Source: Nitrosomonas sp.
GTDB lineage: Bacteria; Pseudomonadota; Gammaproteobacteria; Burkholderiales; Nitrosomonadaceae
Direction: 5' to 3'
DNA: 64,000 nt
NCBI RefSeq assembly: GCF_019635155.1
Contig: NZ_JAHBZY010000012.1
Location: 36,135-100,134 of the forward strand
Below the pieces are notes generated by a model. The model saw nothing but the letters and a program-made list of their open reading frames with translations, was not told where the DNA came from and searched no databases. Made by a program: the position numbers and the translations under genes. Positions 56,757 through 64,000 of this stretch are shown here, piece after piece. The stretch's first letter is position 1. Each line of letters begins with the position of its first letter.

Positions 56757-57926
56757 TCAGCGGATCTGCCGCGGCTCCTCGTTGGCCATTTCCAATATCC
56801 GACTTGCCGTCAGCTGTCCTTCCATATTGCCGTCCCATGTGGCGTTAAACGGCAGCGTGTTTTGCACATGCTTGGCGTGACGGAGATAAGCTTGCATCGA
56901 TATTTCAGGTTGCGTGATCGGCATTGCGACAGCACGCGGATTGGTTGCGGTTTCTGTCAGTAAAGCCTGATTGATTTTTGCTTGCGGCCGGGGGATACGT
57001 TTTGCTTTCGCGGTCGTGCGCACGGCGCGCAGTGATTTTTTTAGCAATTGACCGTGGTCGCGCTTGTCGTCCTCCAGAACCGGATAAGCTTGCAAGTACA
57101 AATCCTCGCCGCGCCAGCCGAGCAAGCGTGGCTGATTCACCACGCGAACCGGCGTGCCGACCGGCACGTTATTGAAAATACCGACGATATCTTCCGGATA
57201 CATGCGTACGCAACCGTGACTGCCGCGCAAGCCGATGCTCGGCGGTTTGTCGGTACCGTGGATGGCGTAGTTCGGCCAGTCGAGTTTCAACACATGCGTA
57301 CCCATCGGATTATCCGGTCCGGGCGGTACGATGGCGGGTAACGGATTGCCATTCTTGGCGTGTTCCCTGCGGATCGAAGGTGTCGGAATCCACGCCGGAT
57401 TTTCTTTTTTCGACGCGATGCGAGTTACACCCACCGGTGTTTTCCACTCCACCCGGCCGATGCCGACCGGATGCGTAATCACGCGCTGCAATTCGCCGGG
57501 CTTGGCTTTCGGGAAATAAAACAGCCGCATCGCCGCGAGGTTGATCACAATCCCCTGACGCGGCGCATCGGGCAGCACGAACTGCGTCGGCACCACGACG
57601 CGGGTACCGGCTTTTGGCAGCCACGGATCGACATCGGGATTGGCGCTGACGATTTCCTCATAGCCGACATTAAAACGCCGCGCGATATCGGATAGCGTAT
57701 CGTCCGGCTGTGCGGTGACGATTTGCAACGCGCCGACGACATCGTCGCGCGCCGCATCGAAACTGAATTCATGACTGGCAACCGGCATTGGTAGCGATTG
57801 AACTCGCGGAGCGGGCGGTGGTACCGGATTGGTGTTGAAAGTCTGGCAACCGCTCAATAGAAAAACACTGGCGCAAAAACCGTATGCAAGGCCGTCACGC
57901 AAGTATGAGAATTTATTTTTATCCAT
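56757..57926 (-). CDS. LysM-containing L,D-transpeptidase lipoprotein
   Basis: 389 residues from ATG 57926 (MDKNKFSYLRDGLAYG); the frame extends 14 codons to a TTG that is less likely. A lipobox FLLSGC gives an anchored protein. A LysM domain (about 65-110: VTAQPDDTLSDIARRFNVGYEEIVSANP) precedes the YkuD domain (about 125-260) with the catalytic motif SHGCVRMYPED. It forms 3-3 peptidoglycan crosslinks or attaches proteins to the wall. The 100-residue C-terminal extension is unassigned. Confidence 0.92.
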   Translation of the reverse strand: MDKNKFSYLRDGLAYGFCASVFLLSGCQTFNTNPVPPPAPRVQSLPMPVASHEFSFDAARDDVVGALQIVTAQPDDTLSDIARRFNVGYEEIVSANPDVDPWLPKAGTRVVVPTQFVLPDAPRQGIVINLAAMRLFYFPKAKPGELQRVITHPVGIGRVEWKTPVGVTRIASKKENPAWIPTPSIRREHAKNGNPLPAIVPPGPDNPMGTHVLKLDWPNYAIHGTDKPPSIGLRGSHGCVRMYPEDIVGIFNNVPVGTPVRVVNQPRLLGWRGEDLYLQAYPVLEDDKRDHGQLLKKSLRAVRTTAKAKRIPRPQAKINQALLTETATNPRAVAMPITQPEISMQAYLRHAKHVQNTLPFNATWDGNMEGQLTASRILEMANEEPRQIR

Positions 57927-58282
57927 AAAATCAGTAAGATTATAAAAAAGTGGCGTGACCCACGGCAATCAATTTACAAGGTTTTAAACGATGACACAAC
58001 CATTCATTGAAACAAATCAAGGCATTTTCCTCATTAGTTGATGTAAAAGTTGAAAGATCACCACGCATTTTTTGACCGGCAAAATCGATTGCCAGTATCA
58101 TGAGCGCTTTGGAAAAACATCCCGTTCTTCACATCCAGGCGGGCAGCGCCGCGCTCTATTATTTGCGTGCTCCTTCTTGCCGAATATCGGAGCGGATTCA
58201 GCCATCCCAATGCTAGTTTTTTCTTTCGTTATTACCGCGCTCGACTTATCATTCGACTCTTCGGTTTCACAGTAAACAGTTT
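57927..58282. other. Intergenic region, possible 38-codon frame
   Basis: About 356 bp between divergent genes. It contains a short frame at 58100-58216 (MSALEKHPVLHIQAGSAALY...), without a clear ribosome binding site or known motif. Promoters for both flanking genes must lie here but are not obvious. Confidence 0.4.
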
Positions 58283-59188
58283 ATGGCAAATATCGGTTTT
58301 ATCGGCTTGGGCATTATGGGTAAACCCATGGCCGGGCATTTGATTAAGGGCGGGCACCGTTTGTGGTTGCAGACGCGTAGCGGTGTGCCGGATAAATTGG
58401 TTGCATTGGGTGGCAGCGTTGCATCTTCGCCCGAGGAAGTGGCACATCGGGCGGATATTATTATCACCATGTTGCCGGATACGCCGGATGTGGAGAAGGT
58501 ATTGTTCGGCGACAATGGCGTTGTCAGCGGTTTGCACGCTTCAGCAGGCGGACGCAAAGTGATCGTCGACATGAGTTCGATTTCGCCGTTGGCGACGCGC
58601 GAATTTGCTGCGCGACTGAACGCGCTCGGGCACGATTACGCCGATGCGCCGGTGTCGGGCGGCGATATCGGCGCGCGGGATGCGACGTTGACGATCATGG
58701 TCGGAGCCAGTCAAGCGGTGTTTGACCGGATTCAGCCGATCCTGGCGTTGATGGGCAAAAGTGTGACGCATATCGGCGACATCGGTGCCGGGCAGGTGTG
58801 CAAAGTCGCCAACCAGATCGTAGTGTCGTCAGCGATCGAAGCGGTGGGCGAAGCATTGTTGTTCGCGTCCAAGGCCGGTGTCGATCCGTCCAAAGTACGG
58901 CAGGCATTGCTCGGCGGTTTTGCTGCGTCGAAAGCATTGGAAGTGCACGGGCAGCGCATGATCGAGCGGCGTTTCGAGCCGGGTTTTCGCATCGAACTGC
59001 ACCATAAGGATTTGAATATCGCGCTGCAAAGTGCTGCCGAATTGGGCGTAAGTTTGCCGACTACGGCGGCGGTGCGCGAATTATTTTCCGCCTGTCTCGC
59101 GCACGGCGGTGCAACATGGGATAATTCCGCTATTGTCAAAATGCTGGAAAAACTAGCCAATCACGAAATTCACAAGTATCCGGAATAA
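58283..59188 (+). CDS. glxR: Tartronate-semialdehyde (2-hydroxy-3-oxopropionate) reductase
   Basis: 301 residues of the beta-hydroxyacid dehydrogenase family. The Rossmann motif IGFIGLGIMGKPMAGHL is at the N-terminus, the substrate-binding DAPVSGGDIGARDATLTIMVG near 115-135 and the catalytic Lys in GQVCKVANQIVVSS near 172. It reduces tartronate semialdehyde to glycerate in the glyoxylate salvage route. It is first in a tight operon with glcDEF. Confidence 0.92.
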   Translation: MANIGFIGLGIMGKPMAGHLIKGGHRLWLQTRSGVPDKLVALGGSVASSPEEVAHRADIIITMLPDTPDVEKVLFGDNGVVSGLHASAGGRKVIVDMSSISPLATREFAARLNALGHDYADAPVSGGDIGARDATLTIMVGASQAVFDRIQPILALMGKSVTHIGDIGAGQVCKVANQIVVSSAIEAVGEALLFASKAGVDPSKVRQALLGGFAASKALEVHGQRMIERRFEPGFRIELHHKDLNIALQSAAELGVSLPTTAAVRELFSACLAHGGATWDNSAIVKMLEKLANHEIHKYPE

Positions 59189-59192
59189 TTGC

Positions 59193-60647
59193 ATGTCTGT
59201 TCAAACTTTGGTTGATCAATTCCGCTCGTTTCTACCGCGCGAGGCAATATTATTCGAAGCCGAGGATCTGAGGCCGTACGAATGCGACGGTTTGTCGGCG
59301 TACCGGCAACTGCCGGGAGCGGTGGTGTTGCCGCAAACCGAGGAACAGATCGTCAAGATTTTGCAGCTTTGCCACGCGACCCGCACGCCACTGGTAGCGC
59401 GCGGCGCGGGTACCGGTTTATCGGGCGGTGCATTGCCGCATGCGCAAGGCGTGCTGATGTCGCTCGCCAAGCTGAATAAAATTATCGCCATTGATCCGCT
59501 GGCGCGCACTGCGCGGGTGCAGCCCGGTGTGCGCAATCTGGCGATCAGCGAAGCGGCGGCGCTTTATGGCTTGTATTATGCGCCCGATCCTTCGTCGCAA
59601 ATTGCTTGCTCGATCGGCGGTAACGTTGCGGAAAATTCCGGCGGCGTGCATTGCCTGAAATATGGACTGACGGTGCACAATATTCTCAAATTGCGCGTAT
59701 TGACAATCGAAGGCGAATGCCTGGAAATCGGCGGCGATAGCCTGGACAGCGCCGGTTACGATTTGCTGGCGTTGATGACCGGCTCTGAGGGCATGCTTGG
59801 CATCGTCATCGAGATTACCGTGAAACTGCTTCCGAAACCGGAGAAGGCGCAACTGGTGATGACGGCGTTCGACGACGTGCTGAAAGCGGGCAACGCAGTG
59901 GCGAATGTCATTGCCGCCGGGATTATTCCCGCCGGCATGGAAATGATGGATAAAATCACCATTCATGCGGTCGAGGAATTTCTGCACGCCGGTTACGACC
60001 TGAACGCGGCAGCGATTTTGCTGTGCGAATCCGATGGCAGCGCCGAGGAAGTCGCCGATGAAATCGAACGCATTCAAGCCATCATGCAGCAAAGCGGTGC
60101 GACCGGCATCCGCACCTCGCGCGACGAAGCCGAGCGGCTCAAACTCTGGGCCGGACGCAAAGCAGCGTTTCCCGCGGCGGGCCGGGTGTCACCCGATTAT
60201 TACTGCATGGACGGCACGATTCCGCGCAAGCGTCTGGCGGAGGTGTTGCACGGCATTGATCAGTTGTCGCAGCAGTATGGTTTGCGGTGCATGAATGTGT
60301 TTCATGCCGGCGATGGCAATTTGCATCCGCTGATTTTGTACGACGCCAACCGACCCGGTGAACTGGAAAAGGCGGAAGAATTTGGCGGCAAAATCCTGGA
60401 AATGTGTATTCATGCCGGTGGCACGATTACCGGCGAGCATGGCGTCGGCATGGAAAAGATCAATCAAATGTGCATTCAATTTAAAACCGATGAGCTGCAA
60501 ATTTTTCATGCGGTGAAAGCGGCGTTCGATCCTTTGGGGTTGCTCAATCCCGGCAAGGCGGTGCCGACTTTGCATCGTTGCGCAGAGTTGGGTGCGATGC
60601 ACGTGCACCACGGTGAGCTGAAATTCGCGGATTTGCCGCGATTCTAG
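59193..60647 (+). CDS. glcD: Glycolate oxidase subunit GlcD
   Basis: 484 residues. The FAD-binding type 4 domain has RGAGTGLSGGALPHAQGVL (about 70-88) and QIACSIGGNVAENSGGVHCLKYG. The C-terminal FAD-oxidase domain contains NVFHAGDGNLHPLILYD and the metal/substrate motif GEHGVGMEK. It oxidises glycolate to glyoxylate and passes electrons through GlcF to the quinone pool. It starts 4 bp after glxR. Confidence 0.95.
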   Translation: MSVQTLVDQFRSFLPREAILFEAEDLRPYECDGLSAYRQLPGAVVLPQTEEQIVKILQLCHATRTPLVARGAGTGLSGGALPHAQGVLMSLAKLNKIIAIDPLARTARVQPGVRNLAISEAAALYGLYYAPDPSSQIACSIGGNVAENSGGVHCLKYGLTVHNILKLRVLTIEGECLEIGGDSLDSAGYDLLALMTGSEGMLGIVIEITVKLLPKPEKAQLVMTAFDDVLKAGNAVANVIAAGIIPAGMEMMDKITIHAVEEFLHAGYDLNAAAILLCESDGSAEEVADEIERIQAIMQQSGATGIRTSRDEAERLKLWAGRKAAFPAAGRVSPDYYCMDGTIPRKRLAEVLHGIDQLSQQYGLRCMNVFHAGDGNLHPLILYDANRPGELEKAEEFGGKILEMCIHAGGTITGEHGVGMEKINQMCIQFKTDELQIFHAVKAAFDPLGLLNPGKAVPTLHRCAELGAMHVHHGELKFADLPRF

Positions 60648-60652
60648 CTATC

Positions 60653-61726
60653 ATGCAAGTGATCATTGAGCAGTATCAAGCCCTTATTCGTGCCGCAGCG
60701 GACAACAAAACCCCGCTGCAAATACGCGGCGGTGGCACCAAGCATTTTTATGGCAACGCGCCAGCCGAACAGCCGGCTGCGTTCCTCGATACCACGGCAT
60801 ACCACGGCATTGTCGATTACGAACCGACCGAATTGGTGATGACTGCGCGTGCCGGTACTCGATTAGCGGATGTCGAAGTGTTATTGACCGAGCATGGCCA
60901 AATGCTGGCATTCGAGCCACCGCATTTCGGTATGGCTGCGACCTTGGGTGGTTGCATTGCCGCCGGTTTGTCGGGTCCGCGTCGTGCAGTTGCAGGAGCG
61001 GTGCGCGATTTTGTGCTGGGTTTGCGCCTGCTCGACGGAACCGGCAAGGACTTGCGGTTTGGCGGACAAGTGATGAAGAATGTAGCCGGCTACGATGTTT
61101 CGCGACTGATGGCCGGTGCTTTGGGTACTTTGGGCGTGATACTCGAAGTGTCACTCAAAGTGCTGCCGAAACCGCCGGCTGAAACGACACTGCAATTTTC
61201 AATGAACGAAGCGGTTGCTATCGAGCGAATGAATCAATGGGCCGGTAAGCCGTTGCCGGTTTCCGCAACCTGCTATGTTGACGGTGAATTGTTTGTGCGC
61301 TTGTCCGGTGCGGAATCGACGGTTCGAACCGCTCAAATCAAGCTGGGTGGTGAAGTGTTGCCGGAGAGCGAAGCATTTTGGCAATCGATACGCGAGCAAT
61401 CGTATGGTTTTTTTCAACCCGGCCAGCCGCTGTGGCGTTTGTCGGTTCGATCTACCGCCGCGCCATTGGTGTTGCCGGGGAAACAATTATTCGAATGGAA
61501 TGGCGGCTTGCGTTGGTTATCGGGTGATGACGGTTTGGATGCGGAAACGATTCGCCAATTGGCGAAAGACGTGGGTGGACATGCGACATTGTTTCGCAAT
61601 CATGGATCGCCGCTGCCGGTGTTTCATCCACTCGATTCCGCACTGATGACCATTCATCGTTCGTTGAAACAACAATTTGATCCCTCGGGAATTTTTAACC
61701 GTGGAAGACTTTATCCGGATTTATAA
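60653..61726 (+). CDS. glcE: Glycolate oxidase FAD-binding subunit GlcE
   Basis: 357 residues, shorter than GlcD because the C-terminal oxidase domain is reduced. FAD-binding segments are LQIRGGGTKHFYGN, MAATLGGCIAAGLSGPRRAVAGAVRDFVLGLRLL and KNVAGYDVSRLMAGALGTLGVILEVSLKVLPKP. It ends in FDPSGIFNRGRLYPDL, typical for GlcE. It forms the GlcDEF complex. Confidence 0.95.
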   Translation: MQVIIEQYQALIRAAADNKTPLQIRGGGTKHFYGNAPAEQPAAFLDTTAYHGIVDYEPTELVMTARAGTRLADVEVLLTEHGQMLAFEPPHFGMAATLGGCIAAGLSGPRRAVAGAVRDFVLGLRLLDGTGKDLRFGGQVMKNVAGYDVSRLMAGALGTLGVILEVSLKVLPKPPAETTLQFSMNEAVAIERMNQWAGKPLPVSATCYVDGELFVRLSGAESTVRTAQIKLGGEVLPESEAFWQSIREQSYGFFQPGQPLWRLSVRSTAAPLVLPGKQLFEWNGGLRWLSGDDGLDAETIRQLAKDVGGHATLFRNHGSPLPVFHPLDSALMTIHRSLKQQFDPSGIFNRGRLYPDL

Positions 61727-62968
61727 ATGCAAACCAAGCTTGCCGATTTCATCAAATATTCTGCGGAAGGCCAGGAAGCCGACGAAATTCTGCGCAGTTG
61801 CGTGCACTGCGGTTTCTGCTTAGCGACATGCCCGACGTACCAACTGCTGGGCGACGAATTGGATAGTCCGCGCGGGCGCATCTACTTGATGAAGCAACTG
61901 TTCGAAGGACAACCGGTAACCGAGAAAACCCAATTGCACTTGGACCGTTGTCTGACTTGCCGAGCGTGCGAAACCACTTGTCCGTCGGGTGTGCGTTATG
62001 GTGCGTTGGTCGATATTGGCCGGGGCATCATCGAGAAACAAGTAAAACGCAATCTGCAGGCAGAGGTGGTGCGCTATTCGTTGCGCAAGATTCTGCCAAA
62101 TGCATTGCTATTCAATACCTTGTTTAAGGCGGGGCAGTTGGTGCGTCCCATGTTGCCATCCAATCTGAAGAAAAAAATACCGGTAAAACTTGGCGCTGCT
62201 CAAGCCTGGCCGGCGGCGCGACATGCTCGCGCCATGCTGGTGCTCGATGGATGCGTACAACCAACCTTGGCACCGAATATCAACGCGGCTTGCGCACGGG
62301 TTTTGGATCGTCTGGGAATATCGCTGATCAAAGCTGAAAAAGCAGGATGCTGCGGCGCGGTGACTTTTCATTTGAATGCGCAAGCGGATGGCTTGGATTA
62401 TATGCGGCGCAATATCGATGCCTGGTGGTCTTATGTCGAGCAACAGCAAGTTGAGGCGATTGTCATGACTGCCAGTGGTTGTGGGGTTACAGTGAAGGAT
62501 TACGGTCATTTGTTAAATCACGATCGGGAATATGCGGAGAAAGCCGCTAAAATATCGGCGATGACCAAAGACATTAGCGAAGTATTGTTCGCCGAAAAAG
62601 ACAGGCTGCAGGAATTAGTCAAATCAATGATCAATCGCAATCAAACGAAATTAGCATTTCATTCACCCTGCACGTTGCAGCATGGCATGAAAATTCGCGG
62701 CGTGGTCGAGCAAATACTGTTTGCAGCCGGTTTTGATTTGACTAGCGTACCCAATGGGCATCTTTGCTGCGGATCAGCAGGAACTTATTCCATTTTGCAA
62801 CCCGAGCTTTCGCAACAACTGCTAAAAAATAAAGTGGAGGCGCTCGAATCCGGTCAACCGGATCAAATTGCAACCGCGAATATCGGTTGTTTGATGCACC
62901 TGCAAAATGGTACGGATACACCTGTGAAGCATTGGATCGAACTGATTGATCAATGGCTGTCCGCTTAG
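61727..62968 (+). CDS. glcF: Glycolate oxidase iron-sulfur subunit GlcF
   Basis: 413 residues. Two 4Fe-4S motifs, CVHCGFCLATCPTYQ (about 26-40) and CLTCRACETTCPSGV (about 78-92), precede two CCG domains (KAGCCGAVTFHL and HLCCGSAGTYSIL). It begins on the base after the glcE stop and completes the operon. It hands electrons from glycolate to the membrane. Confidence 0.96.
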   Translation: MQTKLADFIKYSAEGQEADEILRSCVHCGFCLATCPTYQLLGDELDSPRGRIYLMKQLFEGQPVTEKTQLHLDRCLTCRACETTCPSGVRYGALVDIGRGIIEKQVKRNLQAEVVRYSLRKILPNALLFNTLFKAGQLVRPMLPSNLKKKIPVKLGAAQAWPAARHARAMLVLDGCVQPTLAPNINAACARVLDRLGISLIKAEKAGCCGAVTFHLNAQADGLDYMRRNIDAWWSYVEQQQVEAIVMTASGCGVTVKDYGHLLNHDREYAEKAAKISAMTKDISEVLFAEKDRLQELVKSMINRNQTKLAFHSPCTLQHGMKIRGVVEQILFAAGFDLTSVPNGHLCCGSAGTYSILQPELSQQLLKNKVEALESGQPDQIATANIGCLMHLQNGTDTPVKHWIELIDQWLSA

Positions 62969-63115
62969 CGGATGCTTTACGGATTGAATAATGATCGTTT
63001 CATTTAATATTCTGAATTATTTGTTATACAATCCTGTGCTTATTGTTCGGGCTGAAAAACTGGGCATGCTAGAATGAATTGATTAATAGTGGATTATTAA
63101 ATTTTTGGAGAAAAT

Positions 63116-63868
63116 ATGAAGGCAGGTTCTGAAGCAAGTTGGGTAGCAAAATTAGGTGGTGCGGTGCTGGTTTCTTTGTTTGCCTTGCCGGTTCATGCGC
63201 AATTGATGCTTGCGCACGAAGGGCATCATGACGCGGGTGGTTGTACAATTAAAACCGGGGAATTTCCTGTAACTTTCAGTGCATATGAAGTCCCGGAAGG
63301 CAACATTCCACCGATGCATTCTTATTGCGAGAATTTGCCCAGCCCCGGCAAGGTGAATTTAACGATTGAATTGCCGCGTGATCAACGTGCGCGCGATACG
63401 CCTCTAGCGGTTCGAGTCGTTCTGGAAGGGCACGGGGGGCATGGCGGACATGGTGGAAAGCATACGGCTGCTGAGCAAAAAGCGCCTGAAAAAGAAATGG
63501 ATCATTCGGATCATGAAGGCATGGATCATGGCTCCCATGTGGGTGACAAACATGCTGACCCAACGCATGGTGCCATGGAACATGACAATTATTACTTGCC
63601 GCCAATGGCGCATAAATCCGGAATTATCGTGATCGCGACGAATCTGACTGAACGCGGAAGATACAATATCCTGTTGGAAGAGGACGATGGCGCCGGTAAT
63701 ATGAAAACAGTTGTCAGTATTCCGCTGAATGTCGGTATGGGCGGCGGGCATGCCGGTCATGGTGGTGGTTTGGGAATGATGGAAATTTTAGTGTTGCTAA
63801 TTGTTGTCGGTGGTGGTGCAGGATATTATTTTTACAGTCGCAAGAAAGCATCTGAAACTGCAGCCTAG
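63116..63868 (+). CDS. Exported His-rich protein with C-terminal membrane anchor
   Basis: 250 residues. A signal peptide (about 1-28, ending near PVHAQ) is followed by a short domain with HEGHHDAGGCT and SYCENL. The middle (about 105-160) is rich in His, Gly, Asp and Met (GHGGHGGHGGKHTAAE; DHSDHEGMDHGSHVGDKHADPTHGAMEHD) and is a likely metal-binding stretch. A beta-rich part and another GGGHAGHGGG segment precede a transmembrane helix (about 220-240) with a basic end (YSRKKASE). I infer a periplasmic copper or other transition-metal binding protein. Family not recognised. Confidence 0.78.
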   Translation: MKAGSEASWVAKLGGAVLVSLFALPVHAQLMLAHEGHHDAGGCTIKTGEFPVTFSAYEVPEGNIPPMHSYCENLPSPGKVNLTIELPRDQRARDTPLAVRVVLEGHGGHGGHGGKHTAAEQKAPEKEMDHSDHEGMDHGSHVGDKHADPTHGAMEHDNYYLPPMAHKSGIIVIATNLTERGRYNILLEEDDGAGNMKTVVSIPLNVGMGGGHAGHGGGLGMMEILVLLIVVGGGAGYYFYSRKKASETAA

Positions 63869-64000
63869 ATCGTTTTTATATACTTCTTTTTAGTATCGTC
63901 TTTTTTTAACGTAAATGCGATTTCTTCTCATAAAGAATGTAATCTTTTGAGTCAAATAGGAAGATTTAAAATACACTTTTCTGTGAGTAATTCACGTAAT

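Noticed and set aside
58100-58216. 38-codon frame upstream of glxR
   Set aside because: No ribosome binding site and no family; kept only as a note in the intergenic entry.

Overview
The window looks like a chromosomal stretch of a free-living, moderately AT-rich betaproteobacterium. A member of the Nitrosomonadaceae (Nitrosomonas-like) is my best guess. This is inference from gene content: a DUF3579 protein, an EGKCG-repeat copper RiPP cluster, glycolate oxidase GlcDEF next to a tartronate-semialdehyde reductase, an Mrp antiporter, and several copper, iron and sulfide genes. No 16S rRNA, tRNA or ammonia-oxidation gene is present to settle it.

Layout. 1-5.0 kb (minus): the 5' part of a giant protein built of ~125-residue tandem repeats (its end lies outside the window), a secreted Sel1-repeat protein and a secreted tail-collar-domain protein. 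5.2-8.8 kb (plus): two P-loop GTPases (DUF697 type and membrane-anchored Era-like) and a DUF3750 protein. 8.8-12.6 kb: an iron(III) ABC importer behind a Fur-like box, closed by a clear intrinsic terminator. 12.8-14.9 kb: trxA, rho, rpmE. 14.9-16.2 kb: a cupin and an SDR oxidoreductase. 16.2-18.4 kb: an IS5-type element with 12-bp inverted ends and a twice-frameshifted transposase, abutting a truncated second transposase, then about 800 bp without a convincing gene. 19.2-21.6 kb: murJ and an unknown two-helix membrane protein.

21.8-28 kb is a copper-related block: a RiPP precursor with five EGKCG motifs (HvfA type), its DUF692 multinuclear iron oxygenase and DUF2063 partner, a soluble histidine kinase with a REC-TPR response regulator, and a Met-rich multicopper oxidase. 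28.1-29.9 kb encodes a flagellin whose variable region has been replaced by a zinc-metalloprotease domain (flagellinolysin). 30-35.4 kb: chromate transporter, lipoprotein aminopeptidase, DUF3579 protein and a large di-haem RoxA-like cytochrome c. 35.6-41.3 kb: a complete heavy-metal RND efflux operon. 41.5-47.3 kb: a six-gene Mrp Na+/H+ antiporter operon (A and B fused) with overlapping genes.

47.5-51.8 kb: DUF1499 protein, 7TMR-DISM diguanylate cyclase with an intact GGEEF and I-site, a small acidic protein with a strong ribosome binding site, and an odd protein with two degenerate J-domains, a zinc ribbon and a probable PilZ domain. 51.9-56.7 kb is a sulfide/persulfide regulon: an MBL-fold persulfide dioxygenase-like enzyme divergent from two YeeE/YedE transporters, a BigR/SqrR-like ArsR repressor, a DUF442-SQR fusion and a TauE/SafE exporter, with palindromes in the control regions. 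56.8-57.9 kb: an L,D-transpeptidase. 58.3-63 kb: glxR-glcD-glcE-glcF, a glycolate/glyoxylate salvage operon that fits an autotroph recycling 2-phosphoglycolate. 63.1-63.9 kb: a His-rich exported protein with a C-terminal membrane anchor.

The most notable items are the proteolytic flagellin, the copper-RiPP/multicopper-oxidase neighbourhood, the rearranged domain architecture of the sulfide regulon, and the J-J-zinc ribbon-PilZ protein.
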